Program-made: the position numbers and the translations under genes
Shown: positions 22,301-27,700 of the stretch, piece by piece
Position numbering within the stretch: the stretch's first letter is position 1
Layout of the letters: every line of letters begins with the position of its first letter
Notes under the pieces: model-generated
The model's database searches: none
Told to the model about the DNA's origin: nothing
The model's input: the letters and a program-made list of their open reading frames with translations, nothing else
From: UBA10329 sp964500205
GTDB lineage: Bacteria; Bacteroidota; Bacteroidia; UBA10329
NCBI GenBank assembly: GCA_964500205.1
Contig: CAZCNS010000001.1
Location: 62,001-126,000, forward strand
Direction: 5' to 3'
Length of the DNA: 64,000 bases

Positions 22301-22713
22301 ATCTCATAAACCCCAGCGACCTCCGTTGTTTGGAATTTCTCCTCTACGTTGCGCCAAAGGCCCGCCTCATCTTTATAGTGGAGTGGCACGTCATCAGATT
22401 GCCGAATGCAGGATGTGTTGGTTGCGAAATTGTGGAACAGTGCGGAATACTCTGTTCTTTCATCGGTAATCTCTACAAAATCGAGCTGGTCCTTTCCCAT
22501 GGAATCGGGTAAGAATATCTTTCCGAAATCAGGATGCCGCTTGGCGGCTTCTGTAAGCACCACTGCACGGGATGCAACCCCGCTGAACGAATGACTGTGA
22601 TCCTGGGAGGTCAGTGATGGCATTCCACCTGACTGGGCACGTACATGCAAACTCACCAACACCGAGAAAGCCAACAGCACAAACCAACCGAACTTGGCAA
22701 GTTCGGTTGACAT
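7309..22713 (-). CDS. Giant multidomain repeat protein (about 5,134 residues), putative surface adhesin
   Basis: The ATG at 22713 gives a good signal peptide (MSTELAKFGWFVLLAFSVLV...RAQS); an ATG at 22797 would add 28 unlikely residues. Order by DNA position: N-terminal domain ending FPVTVDPVV (to about 21670); Ig-like region; LamG-type lectin fold (about 20630-20110); five PKD-like units (about 19960-18570); three SprB-like repeats (about 18560-17800); GEVED domain (about 17730-17240); DUF2341 plus lectin-like part (about 16960-16140); another SprB-like repeat; a second LamG (about 15700-15040); PKD-like units; six 88-residue repeats (13788-12211); a cleaved-adhesin-like fold (about 10640-9990); five 96-residue repeats; three 80-residue repeats. 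It ends in a short WTG...NW...VP...IP beta-helix lead-in and stops at ...VLRVMQ. No standard T9SS sorting domain is visible, so export route or C-terminal completeness is uncertain. Adhesion is inferred from the domains. Confidence 0.85.
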   Translation of the reverse strand: MSTELAKFGWFVLLAFSVLVSLHVRAQSGGMPSLTSQDHSHSFSGVASRAVVLTEAAKRHPDFGKIFLPDSMGKDQLDFVEITDERTEYSALFHNFATNTSCIRQSDDVPLHYKDEAGLWRNVEEKFQTTEVAGVYEMPRLKFPIGFDSRDGSSNIRFRATGELMGLGENISVSQKTFGGGVVFERQAQSVSVEVGEREVVLRDIFPEVDFTGTFGLEGVKTSYVIKDRSFVAGGGDIVTFEEEISLPNGWNIGFNQQNGQMTDLGWQGELVITDGSGEVKAKILPASVWDSADHDADYVRDEHSTIGAFTLVPLVDNRFKLQLSMPSAWLRNPAVKFPVTVDPVVVVDNYDFLGTSSTVVWCSYALTANLPGTVNVTNTRNYWTIQAWNGAWTNEQRTRIVGPSGTTATYSGCCSSGGNQVYDLFSAIGNGAFTNSITYNYEAFNTWLNYGCVTTIQYFSRRYAEVYYCSAIDDGSITANGSTGTINICLGSSVTIASVGGNTGSWCYWISTTGGASWNIEAGSRCNQGSFSYTPNAVGSWLFHKRHSDDCGYCWDAGRTCTCVNCIVEVVVQSNPTAPTGISGVTTVCSGSATTLTATGGSNGSGASYQWGTGTTVGANIIPGATSVSYTTPALTSNTTYWVRRVGNTSCTATTGGVTQQVIVNPLSIAPSSITASATTLCGGTTTLTAEGGMIAYYPFTSDLNDASGNGLHLSGSGGSFAGGGINLTTASSYASAATAALNTDRYTISFDMMFTANPDGSWRKIFGFNSGGSDRSPGIWKFPGTMQLHWRHDPGNTGISEAQIYNLNQWYNVVGEKNGATFTLYVNGVQVAQGNVANPKSAGLAALWFGGAPVRLREFRIYNGNLRWFSGSCGGTAVGNGPQVTVTPPLGTTNYFVRVEGICNTTGCATVGVTRVAPPTASAGGNISQCGTSAYTVTGATAGGTYSGVSWATSGLTGTGSITAGANTLTPTFTPTSPTGSVTLTMTVTGSGACAGNNPTSSMTFSWISAPSADAGPATVNQCGTADVMFTGASASTPGTWSWTLLGGGSGTGTLINGGGSITAWGFRPTSPSGSRTVRLSNTGSGGCGTTTVTDDIVISWAQTPAISVTSPQNSCAGAAPVVITGLTPSGAFGGLSWALTPSDGNGSITANGSTATPTFTPTTAAGQYTLTLTATGNSFCTGVNPSSSMVLNWAPAPTITSVGSNLTTCGTSPHPMTGATVTGTVGSVTWSGGGGLGSWSNTSLSDPAQWTFTPSSSAAGSFTATLTAFGSGACAGNNAVVSTRVVSWSSPPTVNAGSALTVCSGTSAITMTGATAANIGSYTWSLGTPPGTWNQGASISVAQYTTNTPSGSVTVQVDVTGVNGCAFETAQSSRLLTWTTPPSISSVGVTNITDCNTPNGFIEVTATGNEPLVYSIDNGATYPYPSGYIAGLGAGAYNVVVRDVNNCVTPFVGNSVSISLPVAVSASSVAVTQNVTCGGGNDGIITITGISGGAAPYEYTLSGPASNRWEPIPLPPNHTIDQLPAGTYDVVIRDKFGCMSSTYSVTVTQPTPISITSINVTDIVGCGGVGAGAIAVTASGGTGGLSYYLNDNLDNVAPFGSWGSLTAGRYAIEVQDAIGCSQLAEARVSAAWVPDAGIDFQICNGQSVQLQGGIIGQFPSTCLQVCTSNCGMPAGYCGAAATNTSDDWISAVQFAGIAQASGSSTYTDYTGVGSAALVYRGSSYPLNVQVSKCCSNTTWNQCVRAYFDWDRNGTFETAIDVGCSTANPSSQTINVTVPAWATLGTTRMRVIELYNGYANADGCGTYTYAEVEDYSVTVQGEGPCTPTVTWSNGLGSSFTPTVSPSSTTNYTLTINDNAGCIQSASVEVRVSNLTGAPLQTDVSCNAADDGCILIDPSGGGGIGPYLEKLSTGEFMVLGGRRREISIASAAALTNHQVTVNIPHVAPMRSDFGDIRFFDDNLNPIPYWVESYTLNGTAKVWLRVPALAAGTTTIHLVYGNSSLSTRSNGDAVFEFFDDFDSFDPAKWTQGVIAATGGTDWSHLGGRLFGGNTNRTLTSVPVFSGNYITEGRVFETAGAPNGFTSLGFHGTTANVFSILSHSGTAFCRNDANWPSFGGFTSVNQWTRDYIRAIGANSFVSRTGETSGAVSATYNNSGISNERVRLGARGDDGAFDQNYGAQWDWLFVRKYTATEPTATVGPVEAFNEAFCDLAPGNYSITMVDMGGCTDSENFTITQPATLAVTQDNYSIVCPGASNGSIDVSVTGGTPSYDYNWAGPSSFSATTQDITGRPAGTYNLTVADDNGCTETNSFTVHAYPTIPVPPVTDADPDNVCNGASVDLEVGGMAPGGKVVSLTGTNTISSAGITSVSNTFTMEFWAKPSRTRLSTAEMSTGIIPSLAANMQSLAINPANQGATNAGAGVSVGTNGISVVEHGSGYFPSLLVHDMPITDWVHIAVVYNNRVPTLFVNGSPVKTGLVSGRATVYPSVGSGSSYGYYNGLLDNVRIWNTARTQAQIQASMYLESGAGAIAHYTFNNSNGNATIGTNLTVSGGTFPDADHLTYTWSGTGAPAASIAETQTTAALSTGTINYTVTASASGCTGTTSANVPVIVNPVPTMTSANSATICSGASPNLTLTASTASNFSWTIGTVTGSVTGASAGSGASINQSLTNTGATNATVQYIVTPTATPGGCIGTPQTVTITVRPPFTPGSINTTGQTICNGGNPGVIGSSAPAAGGDGNITYEWRANGVPIASSNAATYDPPAGLTTTTAYTRWAVDGTCSTFYTQAAGSWLVTVHPVLNAGTIAAPQTICFNTTPSALTSSVAATGGTGSYAYQWQSSPDGSSWSNIGGATSPGFAPGVLTATTHYRRNVTSGSCGTVSSNVIIITVLDEVTALTPGNNGPVCVGGSLTLNVGTVTGATYSWTGPNGFTSSAQNPTVSASATAIMAGTYTVVATVSGCPSPSGNTTVTVNATNTAAAPSATPTVCVNSPLTAITHATTGATGIGAATGLPTGVSAGWAGNLITITGTPTASGTFNYSIPLTGGCGSVSATGTITVTPANTAGAPSSTPTLCVNTPLTNITHFTTGATGIGVATGLPAGVTASWSGNTITISGTPTTAVGSPFNYSIPLTGGCGTVNATGTITVTPANTAAAPSSTPTLCVNTPLTAITHPTTGATGIGAATGLPTGVSAAWSGNMITITGTPTTAVGSPFNYSIPLTGGCGSVNATGTITVTPVNTASGPSSTPTICVNTPLTAITHATTGATGIGAATGLPTGVSAAWSGNTITISGTPTTAVGSPFNYSIPLTGGCGSVNATGTITVTPINTVGAASSTPTLCVNTPLTAITHATTGATGIGSATGLPTGVTAAWSGNTVTISGTPTTAVGSPFSYSIPLTGGCGTVNATGTITVTSVNTASAPSTTPTLCVNTPLTAITHATTGATGIGAATGLPTGVSAAWSGNTITITGTPTTAVGSPFNYSIPLTGGCGSTSATGTITVNPSTPASVSISSTAQIICPGTGVTFTATPTNGGASPSYQWRVNATNVGTNSSSLVTSSLVQGDVVTVVMTSTAACPTGSPATSNSITMTVISPAQPVATITAQPTCATPGGAIEVTSPLGAQYEYALNGGTYQASPVFTGLTSGSYSVTARLEDSPSCVSPAGPSLTVNNTPSALPPMTPVIICQGGSGSIVSTNNCIDNFVIPFVQNTIYGGWLPSGDPTAAVPSGAVNTSTCAFGGPTRTYSVTEFQVSLTGNYIFEMADNATYNGVGYIYTGNFTPGSCASGTLVRADSDGGSGNEPRLGGAGGNGPMNLIAGVTYYLVSSTEGGADVTGNTYTWNITPPAGGDVMFNEPGTVEWYTVPSGGSPIASGEVFNPVGVPGSGLANTNSSGTWTYYAACSSSPSCRTSVDYQITTTTTLYNVTPGGASCFDPSSPVAVGLSGSQNGMTYRLLRDGVSTGNQVVGNGSAIALVGNTTIAGVYTVVAVIGPSCLIPMNGSVEIEPSPLADAGSDVTLCGPTVGLTATSDPNVIATEDFGTQNIELTNATNGWRVHYLHGTHPANRTQWYISRSGATPFNFSCATSGSALVLMDNRLPFQTAVPCDYAWDNGIMDEIAYRIAPIDARLYTSVNVSFDYRIGGNFTGGVARDYMQVMYSMDNGATWIAVSAGNNPGPITNMLRQLNGSNNVFISTTGTTQVGTANVTLPAQVAGEFFLLGFRWTNDGSMAGDYVDNMLVDNIVVTGTPSFSWDPTTGVTNANTATPTVTIPGTYTVTVTAGNGCSSTDQVEVLPRPEITSVLATTVCSGSAFSFTPVDGVDGVIPAGTTYAWSAPSVAGISGAAAGSGASSITGTLTNNTNAPINVVYSVTPTGNGCTAAPFNVTVTVNPRPDVSNLATSVCTGTGFSVTPVNTTDGIVPSGTTYTWAAPSVTGGMTGGASSSGTPASISGNLVNPTNTAQTATYTVTATSGSCVANSTFNVVVTVNPVPAITAMTASVCSGTSFNVSPANGTNGVVPASTTYSWSAPSVAGITGAASGTDAASVGGTLTNTTSAPINVVYNVTPSVGGCTGSAFTVTVTVNPGPSVTNMTASVCSAAGFTVTPVDVSNGVVPSGTTYSWSAPVVTGAMSGGTAGSGAANISGTLTNPTNSAQTATYTVTATTGSCVGASTFTVTVTVNPRPAVTAMTTAACSGTAFTVTPVNSTDGIVPAGTTYSWSAPSVSGGMTGGATGSGASNISGTLTNPTTSDQNAVYNVTPAAGGCAGPSFTVTATINPSVTVPGPITFTGTEPACQLTAAGSTTDYNSSATVGALQWSLTGISNASGTLSPTAIDASTGVVTWPNGWSGSVTVNAVSTGCNGPSAAATRTITVTQTVGLPTAITVASGFDPPCQLTNGITSTTYATTAAGGTGFTWSLSNGSAGTIDPATGVMTWANGFAGTVNIQVTASGCNGPSGMVTRTVNVLPTVGAPTAILADAEPVCQLTNGTTVTNYSTTASNSSGFNWSLGPSSPSAGSIDPSTGVMTWANGFFGTVEVRVTANGCNGPSSQVTRTVVVGPGQLNPPYRTWTGLENNLWQVDGNWDCGGVPTASDRVLIPTSPIGGNTPVIQNGITGWCLDIEIQSVAAPLLEVQNGGVLRVMQ
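7555..8400 (-). repeat. Three tandem repeats of about 80-90 codons in the giant gene
   Basis: Each unit contains PxCQLT-x-G, a W-S-L segment, I-D-x-(A/S)-T-G-V-(M/V)-T-W and a final C-N-G-P-S ... TRT. The three copies are diverged at DNA level. They lie just before the C-terminal cap of the giant protein. Confidence 0.8.
8410..9848 (-). repeat. Five tandem PKD-like repeats of about 96 codons in the giant gene
   Basis: Units have the pattern V-C-S-G-x-x-F-x-V-x-P-V, G-(I/V)-V-P-x-G-T-T-Y-x-W, a G/A/S-rich middle, and G-x-C ... FTVTVTVNP. Two subtypes roughly alternate (APINVVY and AQTATYTV forms), which suggests duplication of a two-unit block. Confidence 0.8.
12211..13788 (-). repeat. Six tandem 264-bp repeats (88 codons) in the giant gene
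   Basis: Six units share C-V-N-T-P-L-T-x-I-T-H, TGATGIG-x-ATGLP, the W-S-G-N-x-I-T-I-(S/T)-G-T-P motif and PLTGGCG ... GTITVTP. The first unit in transcription order is slightly shorter (lacks TAVGSP). Similarity is high at DNA level as well as protein level, indicating recent expansion or gene conversion. Confidence 0.9.
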
Positions 22714-23267
22714 CCGAATCAACGAACAAACCTGGACCGCATTATTATGCCCTAAGGAAATGCCCGCAGTAGCGCCTTTGGGTAGAGTTGAAGTCATACT
22801 TCACGAATTTTTAGATCAGCTTGATTGCACATCGTCATCGATTCCTTCAGCACCTGTTCACCTTACATTATTCATGCACATCAATCAAATCAGCCCCGGG
22901 TCTTTATTCGACCAATCACGCACTAATGAAGTCCTTTTCATGGAAATACGTGAATCCAAGTACATCTTTAGAATCCCGAAGCGCCTGAAAATCAATGAAC
23001 AAAGCAAAATTTCATTTGGTTACAAACGTACATCAAGAGTTACAGAATTCAATGCTGTTTTGATGCTAGGTAAACATATTGTTAAGATTCAATGCACCAA
23101 ACACTGGATACGAGCAGGGATGCGGCTGAACCTTATCTCTTCATGGTTTCTGTAATTCACCGTTCATCCGCACAATAGCCACAATTGTCGCAAGCGGTGC
23201 ATGACGCGGAACCGAATTCAGACATCCAATACAAGACCCGAAAAGAATCTTCCCTGAACCGGGATAC
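22714..23267. other. Long AT-rich intergenic region between the giant gene and the sirtuin gene
   Basis: About 550 bases, visibly richer in A and T than the flanking genes. A plus-strand frame at 22694-23155 overlaps the giant gene's 5' end and has no recognisable domain, so I do not call it a gene. The region holds a good minus-strand promoter at 23023-23052 and would give the giant gene a leader of about 300 bases. I saw no riboswitch-like structure. Confidence 0.5.
23023..23052 (-). promoter_or_regulatory. Predicted promoter of the giant gene (both Bacteroidota boxes)
   Basis: On the minus strand TTG (23052-23050), a 19-base spacer and TACGTTTG (23030-23023) match the Bacteroidota primary-sigma consensus TTG-N19-TAnnTTTG exactly. 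Transcription would start near 23016, roughly 300 bases before the ATG at 22713. Confidence 0.55.
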
Positions 23268-23960
23268 TTAATTTTCAAATACGAGATCCGCCACTAACCT
23301 TGGCAACGCAATCCCGGCTTTCTCTCGCAGCACTGTAGCGCGACCTACGCTGTGCAACTCCGTGGCATTCGGATCGATCACCCACACCCTGGCGTGGCGC
23401 GGGGCATAGCGAATCAAGCCGTTGGCAGGATATACGTTCATGCTCGTGCCTACGATGATGACAATATCCGAGGTGCTGACGATCTCGGCAGCACGAGACA
23501 TCTCGGTCACCTCCTCCCCGAACCAGACAATGTGCGGTCGGAGCTGATAACCCTGAGGACAGCGGTCTCCAAGATCTAATTGCCAACCATCAATGCCGAA
23601 GACTTTTTTTGATGGCCCTGTGCTCCTGGCCTTACGCAACTCACCATGAAGATGCAGCACATTGGAACTGCCCGCCCGCTCATGAAGGTCGTCCACGTTC
23701 TGGGTGATGATCTTCACATCGAACGCGCGCTCCAACTCGACAAGCGTGAGGTGACCGGCATTGGGTTGCGCCTCGAGCAGTTGCTTTCTGCGCTGGTTGT
23801 AAAAATCAAGCACCAGAGACGGGTCACGCTGCCATGCCTCGGGTGTGGCGACATCCTCGATGCGATGTTGCTCCCAAAGCCCACCCGAATCTCTAAATGT
23901 ACTGATACCGCTCTCGGCACTCATACCCGCTCCTGAAAGGACTGTGACCCGATTCACCAT
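23268..23960 (-). CDS. Sir2-family NAD-dependent protein deacylase
   Basis: A 230-residue sirtuin. The NAD site is seen in GAGMSAESGISTFR (10-23) and TQNVDDLHERAG (86-97); the catalytic His is His105 in LHLHGEL; GTSMNVYPA follows near 172. Tyr54 and Arg57 form the YxxR pair of CobB/SIRT5-type (class III) sirtuins, which favours removal of acidic acyl groups such as succinyl. The usual four zinc-binding cysteines are missing: the only Cys in the protein is Cys134. It is transcribed away from ruvA; a TAnnTTCG-like box lies within 20 bases of the ATG. Substrates are unknown. Confidence 0.88.
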   Translation of the reverse strand: MVNRVTVLSGAGMSAESGISTFRDSGGLWEQHRIEDVATPEAWQRDPSLVLDFYNQRRKQLLEAQPNAGHLTLVELERAFDVKIITQNVDDLHERAGSSNVLHLHGELRKARSTGPSKKVFGIDGWQLDLGDRCPQGYQLRPHIVWFGEEVTEMSRAAEIVSTSDIVIIVGTSMNVYPANGLIRYAPRHARVWVIDPNATELHSVGRATVLREKAGIALPRLVADLVFEN

Positions 23961-24021
23961 CTTGCGAAAGTATGACCCCCATCAATGTTCGCAGATATTA
24001 AAAGCGCATTAGGTAAACGAT

Positions 24022-24029
24022 TACTTTTG
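24022..24029 (+). promoter_or_regulatory. Putative -7 box for ruvA-sprA
   Basis: TACTTTTG fits TAnnTTTG about 70 bases before the ruvA start; no TTG was found at the ideal -33 distance. It is the only candidate seen ahead of the ruvA-sprA pair. Confidence 0.35.
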
Positions 24030-24101
24030 CAACCCTTTCCTAAAAAACGCTAAAACCGCGCGCCCATCGCTACACGACTACGCTAAGGTCAAACAAAAAC
24101 G

Positions 24102-24686
24102 ATGATAACACACATTCAGGGCGTTCTTGAAGAGCGCAATCCTGCGAGTGCTGTGATCGACTGCGATGGAGTGGGTTATCTGCTACAGATTTCCCTGACC
24201 ACCTATGCCCAGCTTCCAGAGAAGGGCATCTGCCGTCTGTTCACGCACCTTTCAATCCGCGAGGATGCTCACGTGCTGTACGGATTCTACAACAGGGATG
24301 AGCGCGAGTTGTTCCGACATCTCATCTCAGTTTCAGGCGTGGGGCCTAACACAGCCATCGCCATTCTTTCGGGGCTTGACCCGAGCGGGGTGAAAGAGGT
24401 CATTGTGAGTGGCAATGTGAGTGTGCTCAAGAGCATCAAGGGCGTGGGGCCGAAAACAGCCGAGCGGATCATTGTTGACCTGCGCGACAGGCTGGGCAAG
24501 GTGCAGACAGGTGCGCTGGAAATCGCACTGGCGGGCAATAAAACGCACGAGGAAGCGTTAACGGCCCTCGTGACGCTCGGATTCGCCAAATCTGCGGCCG
24601 AGAAGGCCATAGATAAAGTGCTCAAGAAGCATGGAAAAGACCTCGATGTGAGTGAGATAGTGAAAAACGCACTTAGCAGTTTCTGA
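24102..24686 (+). CDS. ruvA: Holliday junction branch-migration protein RuvA
   Basis: A 194-residue protein with the normal RuvA layout: N-terminal OB-fold (MITHIQGVLEE ... CDGVGYLL), two helix-hairpin-helix motifs (SVSGVGPNTAIAIL and SIKGVGPKTAERII), and a C-terminal UBA-like domain (EALTALVTLGF ... AEKAIDKVL) that contacts RuvB. RuvA tetramers hold four-way DNA junctions flat and load the RuvB motor. sprA follows after 19 bases, so the two are probably co-transcribed; the same neighbours are known in many Flavobacteriia. Confidence 0.96.
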   Translation: MITHIQGVLEERNPASAVIDCDGVGYLLQISLTTYAQLPEKGICRLFTHLSIREDAHVLYGFYNRDERELFRHLISVSGVGPNTAIAILSGLDPSGVKEVIVSGNVSVLKSIKGVGPKTAERIIVDLRDRLGKVQTGALEIALAGNKTHEEALTALVTLGFAKSAAEKAIDKVLKKHGKDLDVSEIVKNALSSF

Positions 24687-24705
24687 TTCAGTGCAACAGG
24701 GGTAG

Positions 24706-27700
24706 ATGCCGAGATTTCTCCAAAACCTTCTGGTCGTTATCGCTGTGGCGACATTCCTGTCCGCCTCGGTGGTCACAGACGCATCCATAGCTGACCGCTG
24801 GGGTCTGCGCATGGACCTGGAGAAGTTCGCGGTGGACACCCCGCCCGAGGAAGACCCCCTGCCCTACCCCATACCTGAGACATACGACCCGACCCCGATG
24901 GGTCAAGACAACCCGCTGTACCTGAGCAAACCATCGAACGTGGAGTCGAACATCGAGTACGACCCTGAGTCAGGCGAGTACTACATCACCGAGACCATGG
25001 GCGACCGGCTAAACTACCGGAACCCTTCGTACATGAGTTTCGATGAGTACCAGGAATACAACGCCACCCAATCGCTGCGGGACTACTGGCGTGAAAAAGC
25101 GGGGCAGGACGCTGAAATGAAGCGCAAGCCGCTGATCCCGCAGCTCAACATCAACAGCAAGCTGTTCGAGACCATTTTCGGGGGAAACACGGTGGATATC
25201 CGCCCGCAGGGTTCAGCTGAGCTGCGCTTCGGCATCAATGTGAGCAAGATCGACAACCCTGCCCTGCCAGAGAACCAGAAGACTAATACCACTTTCGACT
25301 TCGACCAGAACATCCAGATGAATGTGACAGGAAAGATCGGGGAGAAAATGCAGCTCGGGGTGAACTACAACACCGAGGCCACTTTCGACTTCGAGAACCA
25401 AATGAAACTGGAGTACCGAGGCAATGAGGACGAGATCATCCAGCTGATAGAGGCGGGCAACGTGTCGCTGCCGCTGTCGGGCTCGCTGATCCAGGGCAGC
25501 CAGAACCTGTTCGGGGTGAAAACGGCACTGAAGTTCGGTCGGCTTACTGTCACGGGTATCTTCTCTCAGCAAAAAAGCCAGACCAATACGGTGGAGACAC
25601 AGGGCGGGGCACAGATCACCCCCTTTGAGGTGCGGGCCGACCAGTACGAGCCGAATCGTCACTTCTTCCTCAACCAGTTCTTCCGAGACAACTATGACGA
25701 GTGGCTGAGCGAGCTGCCGCTGATACGCTCGCCCGTCATGGTCAACCGCATCGAGGTGTGGGTGACGAGCGTGAACTTCAATGACGACTCGCGGAACATC
25801 GTGGCCTTCATGGATCTTGGTGAACTGCCCGGAAACACCTTCAACAACACGCTGGTAGGCCCGGCACAGGGAGCTACTGCGGGCGTTCCGAACAACAACG
25901 CCAACAGCCTGTACAATACGATGTACACCACGTACCAGACTGCGAGAACCGTGAGTCAGGTGACATCGACACTCGCGCCACTGGCCAACCCGCCCATCAA
26001 CTTCATCAACTCGCAGGACTATGAGCCGCTGGAACTCGCCACTCGCCTCAACGAGAACGAGTACCGCATACACCCGCAACTGGGCTATATCTCGCTGAAC
26101 AGAGAGTTGCAACCGCATGAGGTGCTGGCCGTGGCCTATCAATACACGTATGCGGGACAAGTTTATCAAGTGGGTGAATTCTCTACAGACGGTGTCAGCG
26201 GTGAGCAGGCACTGTATGTGAAAATGCTGAAGAGCACCGTCACCAACCCCAAGCTCCCGATGTGGGACCTGATGATGAAAAACGTCTATAACATCGGGGC
26301 CTACCAACTGTCACGGGAGGATTTCAGGCTCGATGTGATCTATGACAACGTGGAGTCGGGCACGCGCACCAACTACATCACCGAAGGGGCCATAGCCAGC
26401 CAGATTCTGCTGCGCACCATGGGTATGGACAAGCTCAACAACAACAACGACCCCTCGCCCGATGGATTCTTCGACTTCGTGGAGGGTGTGACCATCAGCA
26501 GCCAGACGGGCCGAATTTATATGCCCAAAATCGAACCCTTCGGGCAGCATCTGGAAGATCAGTTCGATATGCCAGCCGAAACGGACATTGCCAAGAAATA
26601 CGTTTACAAACAACTGTATGACAGCACCTTGCAGGTGGCAAGATTCTACCCCGAGCTAAACCGCTTCCTGCTGGCGGGTACTTACAAGAGCTCGGGCGGG
26701 GCAGTGATCTCTCTCGGTGGCATGAACATACCCGAGGGCAGTGTGACCGTGACCGCAGGCGGAGCCACACTCATCGAGAATCAGGACTACACGGTGGACT
26801 ATGTGCTGGGCCGTGTGACCATCATCAACGAGAGCCTGCTCAATTCCAACACGCCCATTCGTGCCACGAGCGAGAGCAACTCACTGTTCAGCATCCAGCA
26901 GAAAACGCTCTCGGGCGTTCACCTCGATTATGTGGTGAGCAAGGATTTCGCCCTCGGAGCCACGGTGCTCAACATGATGGAGCGTCCGTTGACGCAGAAG
27001 GTGAACATCGGTGACGAGCCGATCAACAACACCATCTGGGGTGTGGACGGAACATACCGCACTGAGTCGCGGCTGCTGACCAAGCTGGTGGACAAGATTC
27101 CGCTCATAAACACCAAGGCACCATCGAGCATAGCGGTGCAAGGAGAGTTCGCGCACCTGATTCCCGGCAACGCACCGGCCATCAGTCGCGGAGGTATCGC
27201 TTACGTGGACGACTTCGAGGGCAGTGTGAACTTCATCGACCTCAAGCAGTTCCAAAGTTGGGTTCATGCCAGCACACCGCAGGGCCAGACCTCGGCAGGT
27301 ATGTTCCCGGAGGGAACGCTCAGCAACAACCTCGGCTTCGGCATGAACCGCGCACGGACAAACTGGTACATTCTTGACCCGCTCTTTTACAGAAACAACG
27401 CCCTGACTCCTGACCACCTGACCGTGGAGGACCGCTCCAACCACTACACGCGAGGCGTATTGGAACAGGAGATATTTCCCAACAGAGAGTCTATGCTACA
27501 AGGCCAGCAGACCAACCTGCCAGTGTTCGATGTGGCCTATTACCCCTACGAGAAAGGTCCCTACAACTATGATGTGGATGGCCTCACGTCTGACGGGCAG
27601 AGGGTGGCAGCGGGACTGGAGCAGGACGGGCGGCTTAAGGATCCCGAGTCGCGCTGGGGCGGGATCATGCGGCCCATCAACACCCCCGATTTCGAGCAGA

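Noticed and set aside
22694..23155. 153-residue plus-strand frame upstream of the giant gene
   Set aside because: It overlaps the signal-peptide region of the giant gene, has no domain or codon pattern like its neighbours, and covers the predicted promoter.
25213..27444. Long minus-strand frames within sprA
   Set aside because: Antisense shadows in GC-rich coding DNA; sprA is continuous over the region with family motifs.
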